A program made the translations under genes and the position numbers. The notes under the pieces were generated by a model. The model saw only the letters and a list, made by a program, of their open reading frames with translations. It was not told where the DNA came from and searched no databases. DNA of 64,000 nucleotides from Parapedobacter sp964498395 (GTDB taxonomy: Bacteria > Bacteroidota > Bacteroidia > Sphingobacteriales > Sphingobacteriaceae): assembly GCA_964498395.1 (NCBI GenBank), contig CAZCHE010000007.1, positions 62,001 through 126,000 on the forward strand, written 5' to 3'. Within the stretch, counting starts at the first letter, position 1. The number at the start of each line of letters is the position of its first letter. Below, one piece after another: positions 44,997 to 53,839 of the stretch.

Positions 44997-46577
44997 TTAT
45001 TCAATCGGCTTGGCTTCAGCAAGCCTGTAAGCACTTTTTTGTGTATATGTTCTACCAAACATGTCCGTAGCGCGCACTTCAATGGCATGTTCGCCGACCG
45101 ACAGATTAGCTGGTATATTACCTCGCCATAGGTGTGTACTACTAACGGCATTTGACGGGCGACGACCCGGCATCAACTCATCGGTGGTATCCCAGCGGTA
45201 AAGCTGGTAGACGAAATCAGGATCAGGAATTTCAATATAAATCATGGGCGTCCATTCCCCCGCATCGACCCGGTATTCCACGGTATTACCTTCATGCCCC
45301 ATGAAGAAGTTAGCAAAGATTCCCGACTGTGTACCACGTCCGTGCGCTACCACTTTCGGATGGAAAAGTTTAAGTTGGAAATCCTTGGATTCCCCTGCCA
45401 CTTTGTAATCGATCGTATATTGGTTACCGCTGATATTGAGGAAAGCATATCCCTTGGGCGTTCCATCCCGCATGGTTGAGGTCGGCACACCGAGTTCATT
45501 CGCTTCACCCGAATACCAGTCGCCAGAAGTGGTGCCTGCATTGTACTCGTGATGTGGCTTATCTTGCCCCCAGCCATCTTCCTTTCCATAGAAGTTTTGG
45601 CGTTGCAAGTGCGTATGTGCAGACATCGACAACGTATGAGGATATTCGGCCAACAGATCAAATAACCGTTGCCGATCGGCTCTGCGGAAGGAGGTTTCCT
45701 GATAATCCCAAATCGGGATGTGGAAGGCCAATACCACCAATTTGTCCTTACTTACATGTTTCAGGTTGTTTTCCACGAAATCCAACTGGTCTTTACGAAA
45801 CCCACCCCAGTATCCATTGCCATCACGTGGATCGGGATATAAAATGTCATCCAGTATAATAAAATGTGCATTCCCATAATTAAATGCGTAGTTCGCAGGG
45901 CCAAAATTGGCCTCATAAGTCTCATCCGCCAAGGAGTCGGCTTGCGCATCATAATCCATGTCGTGATTTCCCATTAGATTATACCAAGGCACCCCTACTT
46001 TGGCGACCGCCTTGATATAAGGGCTGTGTAGTACCAAGTGATCACCCACCAAATCCCCTAAACTCAATCCAAAAGCGATATTTTCCACCCCTTCTACCTC
46101 GGCTACGATCCCCTTAGCGAAGAAGGCAATTTCATCTTCAGTATAGGCTTGGGGATCACCAAAGATCAATGCCGTAAAGTCAGCAAGCTCCTCCCTTTTG
46201 GTCAGCGGGAAGTCCACCGATTTCGGCAACGGACCCGTAGGCGCCACGCCACCGTATTTCAACGCAGGCGAGCCGTTTGGTTTGTGAATGTAGTAAAACC
46301 GGGGTTGGTTATTTTCATCCACGGGCACCGCATAGCCTGATGGTTTAATCACAAAAATAATATTGTCGTCGCCTACAGGCAGTTCATATCGGCCATTCGC
46401 GTCTGTGGTGGCCACTTGGACGCCATTGCTCACCGAGATGCCCGCAATCCCCTGCTCACGGCGATCACGCGTGCCATTCCCATTGGCATCGTCGTATACA
46501 TAGCCCGTAACGGTCGTTTGCGCAGATAGTACGCCGTAAAAAAACAGCGCCAGTAAAGTTAAAGTCAGCTTTTTCAA
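44997..46577 (-). CDS. Secreted calcineurin-like phosphoesterase (copy 2)
   Basis: A close paralogue of the gene at 33751-35352, with the same three-part layout and long identical stretches (for example ANFGPANYAFNYGNAHFI). Metal-binding motifs GDPQ, GDLV, MGNHD, AFHIP and SAHTH are intact. 526 residues; the signal peptide ends VLSAQ. The start is a TTG, as no in-frame ATG exists between it and an upstream stop. Unlike copy 1 it has no adjacent receptor and ends at its own terminator. Confidence 0.87.
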   Translation of the reverse strand: MKKLTLTLLALFFYGVLSAQTTVTGYVYDDANGNGTRDRREQGIAGISVSNGVQVATTDANGRYELPVGDDNIIFVIKPSGYAVPVDENNQPRFYYIHKPNGSPALKYGGVAPTGPLPKSVDFPLTKREELADFTALIFGDPQAYTEDEIAFFAKGIVAEVEGVENIAFGLSLGDLVGDHLVLHSPYIKAVAKVGVPWYNLMGNHDMDYDAQADSLADETYEANFGPANYAFNYGNAHFIILDDILYPDPRDGNGYWGGFRKDQLDFVENNLKHVSKDKLVVLAFHIPIWDYQETSFRRADRQRLFDLLAEYPHTLSMSAHTHLQRQNFYGKEDGWGQDKPHHEYNAGTTSGDWYSGEANELGVPTSTMRDGTPKGYAFLNISGNQYTIDYKVAGESKDFQLKLFHPKVVAHGRGTQSGIFANFFMGHEGNTVEYRVDAGEWTPMIYIEIPDPDFVYQLYRWDTTDELMPGRRPSNAVSSTHLWRGNIPANLSVGEHAIEVRATDMFGRTYTQKSAYRLAEAKPIE

Positions 46578-46599
46578 GGTGTTTTCTATTTTAATGGCT

Positions 46600-46607
46600 C
46601 AAATGTA
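46600..46607 (-). promoter_or_regulatory. -7 promoter element for phosphoesterase copy 2
   Basis: TACATTTG on the minus strand matches the consensus, 23 bases before the TTG start. No clear -33 partner was found. Confidence 0.45.
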
Positions 46608-46651
46608 ACGCGGAAAGTTTAATTGGATGTTAAATTTGAAACACGTTGTGA

Positions 46652-47800
46652 TTAACAAAACGAAAACGTCTGATGGCCAATGGGCAACACAAATTGCTCG
46701 AACAATACCGCTTCAGCGTGATCCACTCGTATGCCACTTTCCGGAAAGGTGTAATATTCCCCCGTTAGCACTAACCCTTCGCTATTTTTCTTGATACTTA
46801 TCTTCAAGAAACCGTAACGGTCGTCGCAAAAATTCTGTAGTCGTACCTGATGTATTGCCGGATGCGTTTCCGCTACCCTAGGATCACCCGTTAACGCCAA
46901 AGAATGCAGGTCGGCATAGCCACCAGCACCCGCCACGACATACGGAATGACCGTGCCATCTTCGTAAACCTTGGTAAATCGCTGGTAATTGTGCACATGC
47001 CCACTAAACACAATATCCGGTTTCACTTCGGCGACCCGAAAAGCATCTTCCAAAAACGCGATCATTGCCGGACTCGAACCGTGGTTGGTGTCTGCTGAAT
47101 ACGGGGCTTGGTGCACGCACACTATAATGGCATGTCCTGGCCGTAAGCTATCTGCATAACGAAGCTCCTCGATAAACCAATCGCGCTGATCCTCATCTAT
47201 GGTGCCGTGCTTTGTGATGTTAGCATATAAGCCGATGAAATGCGCTAGTGGCGTCACCAGCGTCCAATAGACATTGGGCTGTATCATACTGAGCCGATTG
47301 CTTCCCCGGCCGAACATGATTCTGCGTCGATACGTGTCACAGAATACATCCATGAACGCGTCCAAGCTTTGATAGATGAGTTCACTATCCGGGTTGACAT
47401 CACCATCGTGGTTACCGGCGATGGCAAAGATAGGTGCGGGATACGCTTCGTAGGGTGCGAAAAATTGTTTGGGATACTCGCGGGCTTCACCGTGATTGTA
47501 TACAATATCACCCAAATGGAAAAGAAATGCTGGTTTTCCGCTCGATAAGCTGCCAGATTTAGCTTGGGCAGTCAGGGCCGATGCCACCAAAGACTGAAAA
47601 ACGGAATGCCTTGCACTACCCGTATCACCCACCATGTGGAAGGTCATCTGTTCTTTCAAAGACCAACTCTTATCCCCCAGTAAGTCCCGGATATCCAATC
47701 GATAGGGGTAATTACCGGTCGGTCGTGGCAGTGGTTTGAAAAGGTGTGAGTCATCGACCACTTGTTTCAAAAAAACAGGCTTTTTACTATGCTTTTCCAT
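46652..47800 (-). CDS. Metallophosphoesterase, purple acid phosphatase-like
   Basis: A 382-residue calcineurin-like phosphoesterase. Motifs: MVGDTG near 56, LFHLGDIVY, AIAGNHDGD, VCVHQAPYS and FSGHVHNYQRF; the last is typical of purple acid phosphatase-like members. No signal peptide is visible (MEKHSKKPVFLKQ), so it may be cytoplasmic. It is only distantly related to the two exported paralogues but adds a third phosphoesterase to this cluster. The gap to the copy 2 start is 74 bases. Confidence 0.82.
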   Translation of the reverse strand: MEKHSKKPVFLKQVVDDSHLFKPLPRPTGNYPYRLDIRDLLGDKSWSLKEQMTFHMVGDTGSARHSVFQSLVASALTAQAKSGSLSSGKPAFLFHLGDIVYNHGEAREYPKQFFAPYEAYPAPIFAIAGNHDGDVNPDSELIYQSLDAFMDVFCDTYRRRIMFGRGSNRLSMIQPNVYWTLVTPLAHFIGLYANITKHGTIDEDQRDWFIEELRYADSLRPGHAIIVCVHQAPYSADTNHGSSPAMIAFLEDAFRVAEVKPDIVFSGHVHNYQRFTKVYEDGTVIPYVVAGAGGYADLHSLALTGDPRVAETHPAIHQVRLQNFCDDRYGFLKISIKKNSEGLVLTGEYYTFPESGIRVDHAEAVLFEQFVLPIGHQTFSFC

Positions 47801-48114
47801 AACATCACAAAGATAACATGGAAGTATTAAGCCGGTGTTAATGAACTGCCAAGCTTTTGCTTAGTCAACGTCATCAATAAGGGTTTCCCCTGTTTGTTGC
47901 AAGCGAACGTGGGAGACACCCTCATTATTATTAAAATGGATGTCGGTTAGAGCTGCTTTAACGCTCCCACCATACTTTCGTCTGGATATCGTCTCCCCCG
48001 ATGCGGTCGACCACTGTCTTTTAGTTCTCGGGATTATATACCATTACGGTATTGTGGTGCATAAAGCGGGTTGGCATCAAGTCGTTGAAGAACAAATCAT
48101 TAACGTCATCGGCC

Positions 48115-48240
48115 TTACTTCAATTTCACTACAGCGCTAACGGGAAAATGATCGGGAAGCGCTTTCTAATAATTCTCGGTGTCTACACCGACCCATGGAA
48201 TTTGGCTGATATTAAGTTTATGATATAAATCCAGCGGTTA
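48115..48240 (-). pseudogene. C-terminal remnant of an endonuclease/exonuclease/phosphatase-family gene
   Basis: Minus-strand translation just before the TAA at 48115-48117 reads ALPDHFPVSAVVKLK, the typical C-terminal signature (SDHFPV) of the endonuclease/exonuclease/phosphatase family. Upstream in the same frame is ISQIPWVGVDTENY, also typical, but it is broken from the signature by a TAG, and a further TAA precedes LDLYHKLN. No full gene exists. The downstream 250 bases (47860-48110, minus) hold other short open stretches with stops that may be further remnants. Confidence 0.65.
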
Positions 48241-48261
48241 CGGCAAGGCCCTTTCGCGACA

Positions 48262-48483
48262 TTACCGTGCTACCGCAAAGATGACCGTCAATACCACGAC
48301 AATGATGGTAATCAACAGGACCAAACGCTGTTTGGCCCTTCGGGTTGACAAGAAGTCTTGCGTACGGATATGGTACCTCAGACTCGTGAGCAATCGTTGG
48401 GATATGTCCAATTCCTGCTTGTGGTCAAACCACTCACTCCCCTTGGTTCCAACCCCTCGTTCAATTGTCTTTTTCACCGTCAT
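48262..48483 (-). CDS. Tail-anchored small membrane protein
   Basis: A 73-residue protein with a charged N-terminal ~50 residues and a single C-terminal membrane span (VLLITIIVVVLTVIFAVA). Its start lies 23 bases inside the end of the sigma-like gene, so the two are translationally linked. The layout is that of a minimal membrane-tethered partner, possibly an anti-sigma-like protein, but no family is recognised. Confidence 0.5.
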   Translation of the reverse strand: MTVKKTIERGVGTKGSEWFDHKQELDISQRLLTSLRYHIRTQDFLSTRRAKQRLVLLITIIVVVLTVIFAVAR

Positions 48484-48838
48484 TTATGCTCAAATACCTT
48501 TTTCCAATCATTAAATCCAATAATGGATTCGGCAACTTCCTGATATACGACAACAGCTCCATTCGCACATTGCGCAATTGCCAATCACCACTTTCGCTTT
48601 CCTGTTGATGGAGGAAGTATGCTGATGCCTCCGAAGTCATCTCCGGCAAGTGTTGGCGTCTATCCCATAGCGCTGCAAATAGTTCTTCCACTTGTTCGAA
48701 CGCCTTTTCGCTATCACCTGTTTCTGCCAGTATATAGGTGTACAGCGATTTCCAATGTCGACGGAAAAGTGTATAGAATGCCTTTTCATCCGAGCGGCGG
48801 ATGCCTGCAATCAATTCGCTGTCTGTAACATTTTCCAC
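48461..48838 (-). CDS. ECF sigma-like protein with region 2 only
   Basis: A 125-residue protein whose first ~75 residues match ECF region 2 (DSELIAGIRRSDEKAFYTLF; HWKSLYTYILAETG; FEQVEELFAALWDRR). The rest, about 50 residues, shows no region 4 helix-turn-helix. It could be a decayed sigma factor, or a short protein that binds core polymerase or another regulator. It overlaps the small membrane protein gene downstream. The gene has no internal stop, which argues against recent decay. Confidence 0.6.
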   Translation of the reverse strand: MENVTDSELIAGIRRSDEKAFYTLFRRHWKSLYTYILAETGDSEKAFEQVEELFAALWDRRQHLPEMTSEASAYFLHQQESESGDWQLRNVRMELLSYIRKLPNPLLDLMIGKRYLSINDGEKDN

Positions 48839-49045
48839 AATACAATGTTAGCAAGACAATGTAACCTTGTTAAATACAGGATGTTATGATTTTGTTAATA
48901 ATTCTTCAGGAAAGGTTTTTCTTTAACACCGATGCTTTCTAAAAAGCTGTGCATATAAGTTATCAACGATAAACTAAACGTTAGGAGAATTAATTAAAAG
49001 TGAGTTCGGGATAAGCCGACAACCACCTCAAAAGCCGAGCTCTCT

Positions 49046-49687
49046 TTATTTACCGACCCACGTCATCAACTCCCGACTTCGTTCGATCAACCAGTCATAG
49101 CCTGTAGCGCCTTCTGGTTTGGCAAAGAGCTTGGATCCTAAGCCTACGGCGCTCACTCCTGCCGCAAACCATCCGGCAATGCTCTCCTGCGTCGGATTTA
49201 CTCCACCCGTAGGCATAAACCGCATAGCGGGGAAAAGCGGCTTGATGGCTTTCAGGAAGCCAGCACCCAACGTATCGCCGGGAAAGAGCTTGACCAATGG
49301 CGCACCCAGATCTTCTGCCAGACTAATTTCAGTAGGTGTCATGCAGCCTGGTACCCATAAGATGTTGTCTTTTAGGGTAACTGCTGCTATTTCGGCCTTT
49401 ACCAATGGGCTAACGATAAATTTGGCTCCACGATCGATGTATTCGGAAGCCATGGCCGCGCTTTTAATGGTGCCAATCCCCAATAATAGGTCGGGCCAGT
49501 TTTCTTGTTGGTAAGCGAGCAGGCGGGAGAAGTTATCCAAGGCGTTCTCTCCCCTGTTTACAAATTCAAAAACCCGAATGCCGCCTTGATAACAAGCATT
49601 CACCACATCGATACAGGTTTGGGCATCATCATGGTAATAAACGGGCAGTACCGGATAATTTAATATATGGTCAAGTGTATTTTTCAT
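49046..49687 (-). CDS. eda: KDPG/KHG aldolase
   Basis: Splits 2-keto-3-deoxy-6-phosphogluconate into pyruvate and glyceraldehyde-3-phosphate. 213 residues. Schiff-base Lys133 is in LVKLFPGD, Glu41 in VFEFVNRG, and the phosphate-binding PTGGVNP lies near the C-terminus. It directly follows the KDG kinase (51-base gap), giving the last two steps of uronate breakdown. It serves the cytoplasmic end of PUL 2. Confidence 0.95.
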   Translation of the reverse strand: MKNTLDHILNYPVLPVYYHDDAQTCIDVVNACYQGGIRVFEFVNRGENALDNFSRLLAYQQENWPDLLLGIGTIKSAAMASEYIDRGAKFIVSPLVKAEIAAVTLKDNILWVPGCMTPTEISLAEDLGAPLVKLFPGDTLGAGFLKAIKPLFPAMRFMPTGGVNPTQESIAGWFAAGVSAVGLGSKLFAKPEGATGYDWLIERSRELMTWVGK

Positions 49688-49692
49688 TTTTT

Positions 49693-49736
49693 CTGTATTT
49701 GCCTACTGTATATTGCTTACTGCCGACTGCCTAAAA
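49693..49736. repeat. Degenerate short-period repeat between kdgK and eda
   Basis: On the minus strand the stretch reads as near-copies of GGCAGTC/GGCAGTAAGC/ACAGTAGGC, a 7- to 10-base period. It ends just before the eda start. It looks like a slipped simple repeat; no function is evident. Confidence 0.4.
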
Positions 49737-49738
49737 CT

Positions 49739-50731
49739 CTAAAGCGCACCATCGCCAAAATCCCCTTTGACAAACAACTTTTTGAATCCAGCAGCAGTAG
49801 CCGTATCAATGATTTCCTGCCCTTGCTTTGCTTCGGTCAATGCATAAATCAATCCAGCCATAAACGCATCACCACTACCAATGCGATCAATCACCTCATT
49901 GGTCTCATTAATGGATGAAATGAAATGAGTGTCTCTGGTGTGGTAGGTTCCGTAGAGCAGATTGTGCGTAGCCGAATCCATGAAACGAAAGGTATAGGCA
50001 ATATGCTTGCAGTTGGGTAACAAAGCGAAGACTTCCTGAGCAGACTGCTTAGCATGTTCGAAATAAACTTCGGGTGCCGTATCGCGGGCCAACGCATCTG
50101 ATACCGATGTGCCTACCATTTTATTGGCTGCCCAAATATTACCCATCACTACGTCACAGTATTGGAGCAATTCAGGCATCACGTCAATCGGTTCTTTGCC
50201 ATAGTTCCATAGCTTATTGCGGTAATTGAGGTCTACCGAAACGATCAATCCCTTTCTGCTGGCCGCCACTAATGCTTCTTGACATACAGTTGCTAACGGT
50301 TCGCTTAAGGCTGGGGTAAGGGTACTCCAATGAAACCAGGTATACCCCTCCAGTACCTGATCCCAATCGATGCTGCCAGGCTCCAACTGGCTAAATGCTG
50401 AATATTTCCGGTCATATACCACTTCCCCTTTGCTGAGGCCGTTTGCCGAAAGCAAGAAATATAATCCTAGTCGGTCGCCTTCCAATACACATGGGCCGGT
50501 ATCCACCCCTAGGAGGGTTAACGTACGCACCGCCTGCTGCGATAGGTCGTTATTCGGTATCCGGCTAAGATAGCTGCAAGGTACCCCCCATTGCGCAAGG
50601 GAAGCAGCCACATTCGCCTCCGAACCCCCAGCAAAAACGGAGACCCCGTTTCCTTCTCCCAAAAAAGTCTCCCCCGTAGCGCTTAGTCTCAATAATAATT
50701 CCCCGAATGATAATATCTTGTGTTTAGTCAT
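49739..50731 (-). CDS. kdgK: 2-dehydro-3-deoxygluconokinase (PfkB family)
   Basis: Phosphorylates 2-keto-3-deoxygluconate to KDPG with ATP. 330 residues, PfkB fold: opening FGELLLRLSATGE, the first PfkB signature region around FAGGSEANVAASLAQWG, and the catalytic GSGDAFMAGL near residue 285. Its position directly before eda fixes the substrate better than the family alone, since PfkB kinases have many sugars. Confidence 0.92.
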   Translation of the reverse strand: MTKHKILSFGELLLRLSATGETFLGEGNGVSVFAGGSEANVAASLAQWGVPCSYLSRIPNNDLSQQAVRTLTLLGVDTGPCVLEGDRLGLYFLLSANGLSKGEVVYDRKYSAFSQLEPGSIDWDQVLEGYTWFHWSTLTPALSEPLATVCQEALVAASRKGLIVSVDLNYRNKLWNYGKEPIDVMPELLQYCDVVMGNIWAANKMVGTSVSDALARDTAPEVYFEHAKQSAQEVFALLPNCKHIAYTFRFMDSATHNLLYGTYHTRDTHFISSINETNEVIDRIGSGDAFMAGLIYALTEAKQGQEIIDTATAAGFKKLFVKGDFGDGAL

Positions 50732-50754
50732 GGTGCGCTAAAATAGCTATTTTT

Positions 50755-50825
50755 GAGACATTAGACAACAGACGCTAGACAACAGACTTCGTATCCCATG
50801 TCTAGTGTCTAGCGTCTAGTGTCTT
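50755..50825. repeat. TAGAC-type short repeat with perfect 12-bp hairpin
   Basis: Five- to eight-base variants of AGACACTAGAC/AGACAACAGAC are repeated. AGACGCTAGACA (50770-50781) pairs exactly with TGTCTAGCGTCT (50806-50817). The array lies across the end of the PLP-enzyme gene and the gap before kdgK and could act as a terminator on either strand. It supplies the last codons of the PLP enzyme. Confidence 0.6.
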
Positions 50826-52001
50826 CTTCAAAGCTTGTTCAAAATCTTCAATCAAATCATCAATATGCTCCACACCCACCGAAATCCGTAGCATCCCATC
50901 ATTGATGCCCGCTTTCAACTTTTGTTCGGGAGAATGGTGCAATCCCCACATACTCGCCGGATGCACGGCGAGCGACTCCACCCCTCCAAGACTGGCCGCA
51001 TTCGCAAAAATTCGCAGACTATTCAATACGGTTAGCGCCCGCTCGAATTGTTGATGCTCGTCATTGCCATCCACTTCCACACATAACATACCGGTAAAGC
51101 CCATCATTTGCTTCTTGGCCAATTCATGCTGGGGGTGTGAGGGGAGGCCGCAATAAGCTACCTTCCGTATAGCCGGATGTTTTTCCAGCCATTGTGCCAG
51201 TCGCAGGGCGTTGTCGTTAATCTGCCGTACCCGCAGTGACAGTGTGCGCAGTCCTCTCAGCAACAACCAAGAATCGAACGGTGCAAGCGCCCCTCCGAGC
51301 GTAAGCAACTTCTTCCATGCTTTGTTGACTGCGTCTTTCGAGCCACAGATCACGCCGGCAGTAAGGTCACTGTGCCCGCCAAGGTATTTTGTAGCGCTAT
51401 GCACCACGATATCGATGCCGAAGTCTTCCGGCCGTTGGTTAATCGGACTGGCAAATGTATTGTCGCATATCGTGGTAATCCCCCTTCGTCGAGCCAACGC
51501 CCCCACAGCCTCCAAATCGGTAATGGCGAGATTGGGGTTTGACGGGGTTTCCAGGTAAATCAATGTGGTATTATCCCTGATTTCCCGTTCAAAAGATGCA
51601 TTGTCCTGCTGGTCGGCATACGACACCTCAATACCGAATTGTGGAAGTAGTTCTTTGAGCATGATGCCTGCAGCCGAGTAATGCGATTGCTGGGCCACGA
51701 CATGATCTCCAGCTTTTACGACCGATAATACCGCTGTACTGATGGCGGCCATACCCGTCGCCGTCAATAATGCGGCTTCTTTGCCCTCTAGCTTAGCCAA
51801 CAACTCTGCAGTCTGGCTACTTACTGGATTGCCATGACGATGGTAAAAATGGGGGAACCGGGGCGTGGTAGCTTCCGTCATGTAATCTTCTGCCTGTTCG
51901 GGAGCGTAATAGGTAGCTGTTTGATAAATAGGCGGAACCACCGAACGGCTTTCATTGTGTGCATTGCCGGTATGGATAAGGTCTGTTTCGATACGACTCA
52001 T
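50802..52001 (-). CDS. Cys/Met-metabolism PLP enzyme (cystathionine synthase/lyase type)
   Basis: A trans-sulfuration-family enzyme acting on cystathionine, homocysteine or methionine. 399 residues from the ATG at 52001; the frame is open to 52076, but family members start at SRIETDLIHTG. PLP lysine in SATKYLGGHSDLTAG; other landmarks are PPIYQTATY, LEGKEAALLTATGMAA, YLETPSNPNL and LAVHPASMWG. Motifs do not separate gamma-synthase, beta-lyase and gamma-lyase with confidence. No partner methionine gene is nearby. Confidence 0.9.
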   Translation of the reverse strand: MSRIETDLIHTGNAHNESRSVVPPIYQTATYYAPEQAEDYMTEATTPRFPHFYHRHGNPVSSQTAELLAKLEGKEAALLTATGMAAISTAVLSVVKAGDHVVAQQSHYSAAGIMLKELLPQFGIEVSYADQQDNASFEREIRDNTTLIYLETPSNPNLAITDLEAVGALARRRGITTICDNTFASPINQRPEDFGIDIVVHSATKYLGGHSDLTAGVICGSKDAVNKAWKKLLTLGGALAPFDSWLLLRGLRTLSLRVRQINDNALRLAQWLEKHPAIRKVAYCGLPSHPQHELAKKQMMGFTGMLCVEVDGNDEHQQFERALTVLNSLRIFANAASLGGVESLAVHPASMWGLHHSPEQKLKAGINDGMLRISVGVEHIDDLIEDFEQALKKTLDARH

Positions 52002-52165
52002 GTGATGTTCATTTGATTCAGCTAAGGTAAGGATATACCGCATCAATGCCAAAAGACAGAGGCTGTCTCTTAGCAATTGGTAACCTGAAACGCACTAACC
52101 AAAGTCAATCCCAGCAAACATCACAACGATCAACTGAAACGGCTGATAAACAACGTCCTCCTATT

Positions 52166-52777
52166 TTATATCTTATCCTTGCCCCTGCTTTCCTTATCCA
52201 TCCGCTGGATATCTTGCAGTTTCTCCACAGGAATGAGATTTTTAAAATCCCAAAAAGCGGAAACGCATACAATTTTCCATTCACCACCGATTTTTTCCAG
52301 CAGCCTAACTTCCTTGCTGTGGAAGAACAGTTTGTTTTCCCGATCACTATTGAACTGATCCCAAGTCAGGTAAGCTACATCATCTCCGTAAAACTTAAAC
52401 TTGATATTTTTACGCTCCACAATGGGGTGGCTGGATACCGGTTCGGGGTTATCATGAATATACCGTCCCACCGTATTGTCAATGCTTTCCCACCCAACAC
52501 TGGAATCAAATGTGCCATCCCGGTTGCTCCATGCTTGGAAAACATAATCTTCTTGCACATAATTTGCCTTCCAACTGTCGTAATCCCGGGCAAAAAAGGC
52601 TTCGGTTTCTTGTTCAATGGTTGCCAGAATCGCGTCTTTTTCCTTTTGCAGGGCTTCATCAGCTTTTTGGGCGGAATTACCGCAAGCCAATACAAAAAGA
52701 GTGGCCATGAAATAGATTAACCCATTGAAAAATTGCCATTGGCGGTTGCCATTCAGTGCCTTACCTATCGGAATCAT
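52166..52777 (-). CDS. SnoaL/NTF2-like lipoprotein
   Basis: A protein with an NTF2-like cone fold: helical EQETEAFFARDYDSWKANYV, then strands around YVFQAWSNRDGTF, WESIDNTV, DVAYLTWDQF and LLEKIGGEWKIVCVSAFW. A membrane segment with lipobox VLAC precedes it, so it is probably a lipoprotein. The start is uncertain: the frame is open to 52906, but the ATG at 52777 gives the most plausible signal sequence. The function is unknown; the fold is used by many small enzymes and binding proteins. Confidence 0.6.
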   Translation of the reverse strand: MIPIGKALNGNRQWQFFNGLIYFMATLFVLACGNSAQKADEALQKEKDAILATIEQETEAFFARDYDSWKANYVQEDYVFQAWSNRDGTFDSSVGWESIDNTVGRYIHDNPEPVSSHPIVERKNIKFKFYGDDVAYLTWDQFNSDRENKLFFHSKEVRLLEKIGGEWKIVCVSAFWDFKNLIPVEKLQDIQRMDKESRGKDKI

Positions 52778-53041
52778 GATCCGCGGTTGACGCTCGCTGT
52801 GGTTATCGTGCATGCGCTTCGCTACACGTATACCAACCTGGGGGATGTTAAAACTCGATTGTTCCATCGCCTTACGTTTTAATTGGTAAAACCATATACT
52901 TTCCATTCCCAGCAGTACCCCTACATCTATATAACACCGTTTGTCTCTAACGGTTTGCGTATTTCAATAGCTTCGTATAAAGTTATCGAAAAACCCTCGA
53001 ATTTCCAAGTAAAATCGGTTTAATTTTGAGTGGCGTCCGGC

Positions 53042-53605
53042 TTAGTCCACCCATCCCCATGGGGCATCAGGCGTAGCGACAGGGGTAGTCAAATCAAAGA
53101 TGACGGTAAATAGCCGGTCTGTACCGACCCTCCTGAGGTTATAGGTAAACGATTGGTCATCGAGGCTAATCCACCATACGTTGGCTGACGCATATGGGAT
53201 ACGTTCAGCGGTCTCCACATCGGCCGGAAAGACCTGTAGTTGATCAAATCCGCCATTGGTAGCCGTACCGCCATATTGTGTGACCTCATCTTCGCTTCCA
53301 TCTTCGTGACGATGGTCATGCTTCAGCGTGATGCGGCCATCACGGTATGTAAGCACCCAGGTGCGCGATTTATCCTCGCCTACGAAAAAGGGAATTCTAA
53401 TGGTATTTTCATCGCACGATCGCACATGCATCACCAATCGTTGACCACCGAAATCTCCCGGAGCAATCCCATCGGCTAACCGTCCTTCATACGCGTTACC
53501 GCAATGAGCTTTCAGTGTGTTCCAAAATTCCGCTGCCGGATTGTCCTGCGCAAAAAGAACAACGCTCGAAAGCACCAGTACTGTGCTGAATAAGATCTTG
53601 ACCAT
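53042..53605 (-). CDS. Conserved secreted protein of unknown function
   Basis: A 187-residue exported protein; the signal peptide ends VVLFAQ. The mature part has distinctive runs (AHCGNAYEGRL; LVMHVRSC; IPFFVGEDKSRTWVLTYRDG; LKHDHRHEDGSEDEVTQYGG) that I associate with a conserved Bacteroidota hypothetical family. Two cysteines could form a disulfide, and the HDHRHEDG stretch could bind metal. It is divergent from the GH2 gene across a 234-base gap. Confidence 0.6.
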   Translation of the reverse strand: MVKILFSTVLVLSSVVLFAQDNPAAEFWNTLKAHCGNAYEGRLADGIAPGDFGGQRLVMHVRSCDENTIRIPFFVGEDKSRTWVLTYRDGRITLKHDHRHEDGSEDEVTQYGGTATNGGFDQLQVFPADVETAERIPYASANVWWISLDDQSFTYNLRRVGTDRLFTVIFDLTTPVATPDAPWGWVD

Positions 53606-53839
53606 ATCGATAAAGATAGGGAAAAACCTCCGTTTGGCAAGAAAAAAGCAACTTTTTACGGCTATTCGCTCCGCCGAACTATTTTCACCCCCTAATCAAG
53701 CGATAAGTACCCCACCACCTTGCCAAGGCATTGTCAATTTTACACTTCAATTATTCAAGCCTTGACATCCACCATCCCATCGATGGCATTAGGATGTACT
53801 GATTTCAGATTAATAACGACTTAAAAGAAAAAAGCATCC

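Noticed and set aside
47940..48140. 66-codon plus-strand frame
   Set aside because: It lies opposite the decayed minus-strand coding remnants and shows no family; best read as a shadow.
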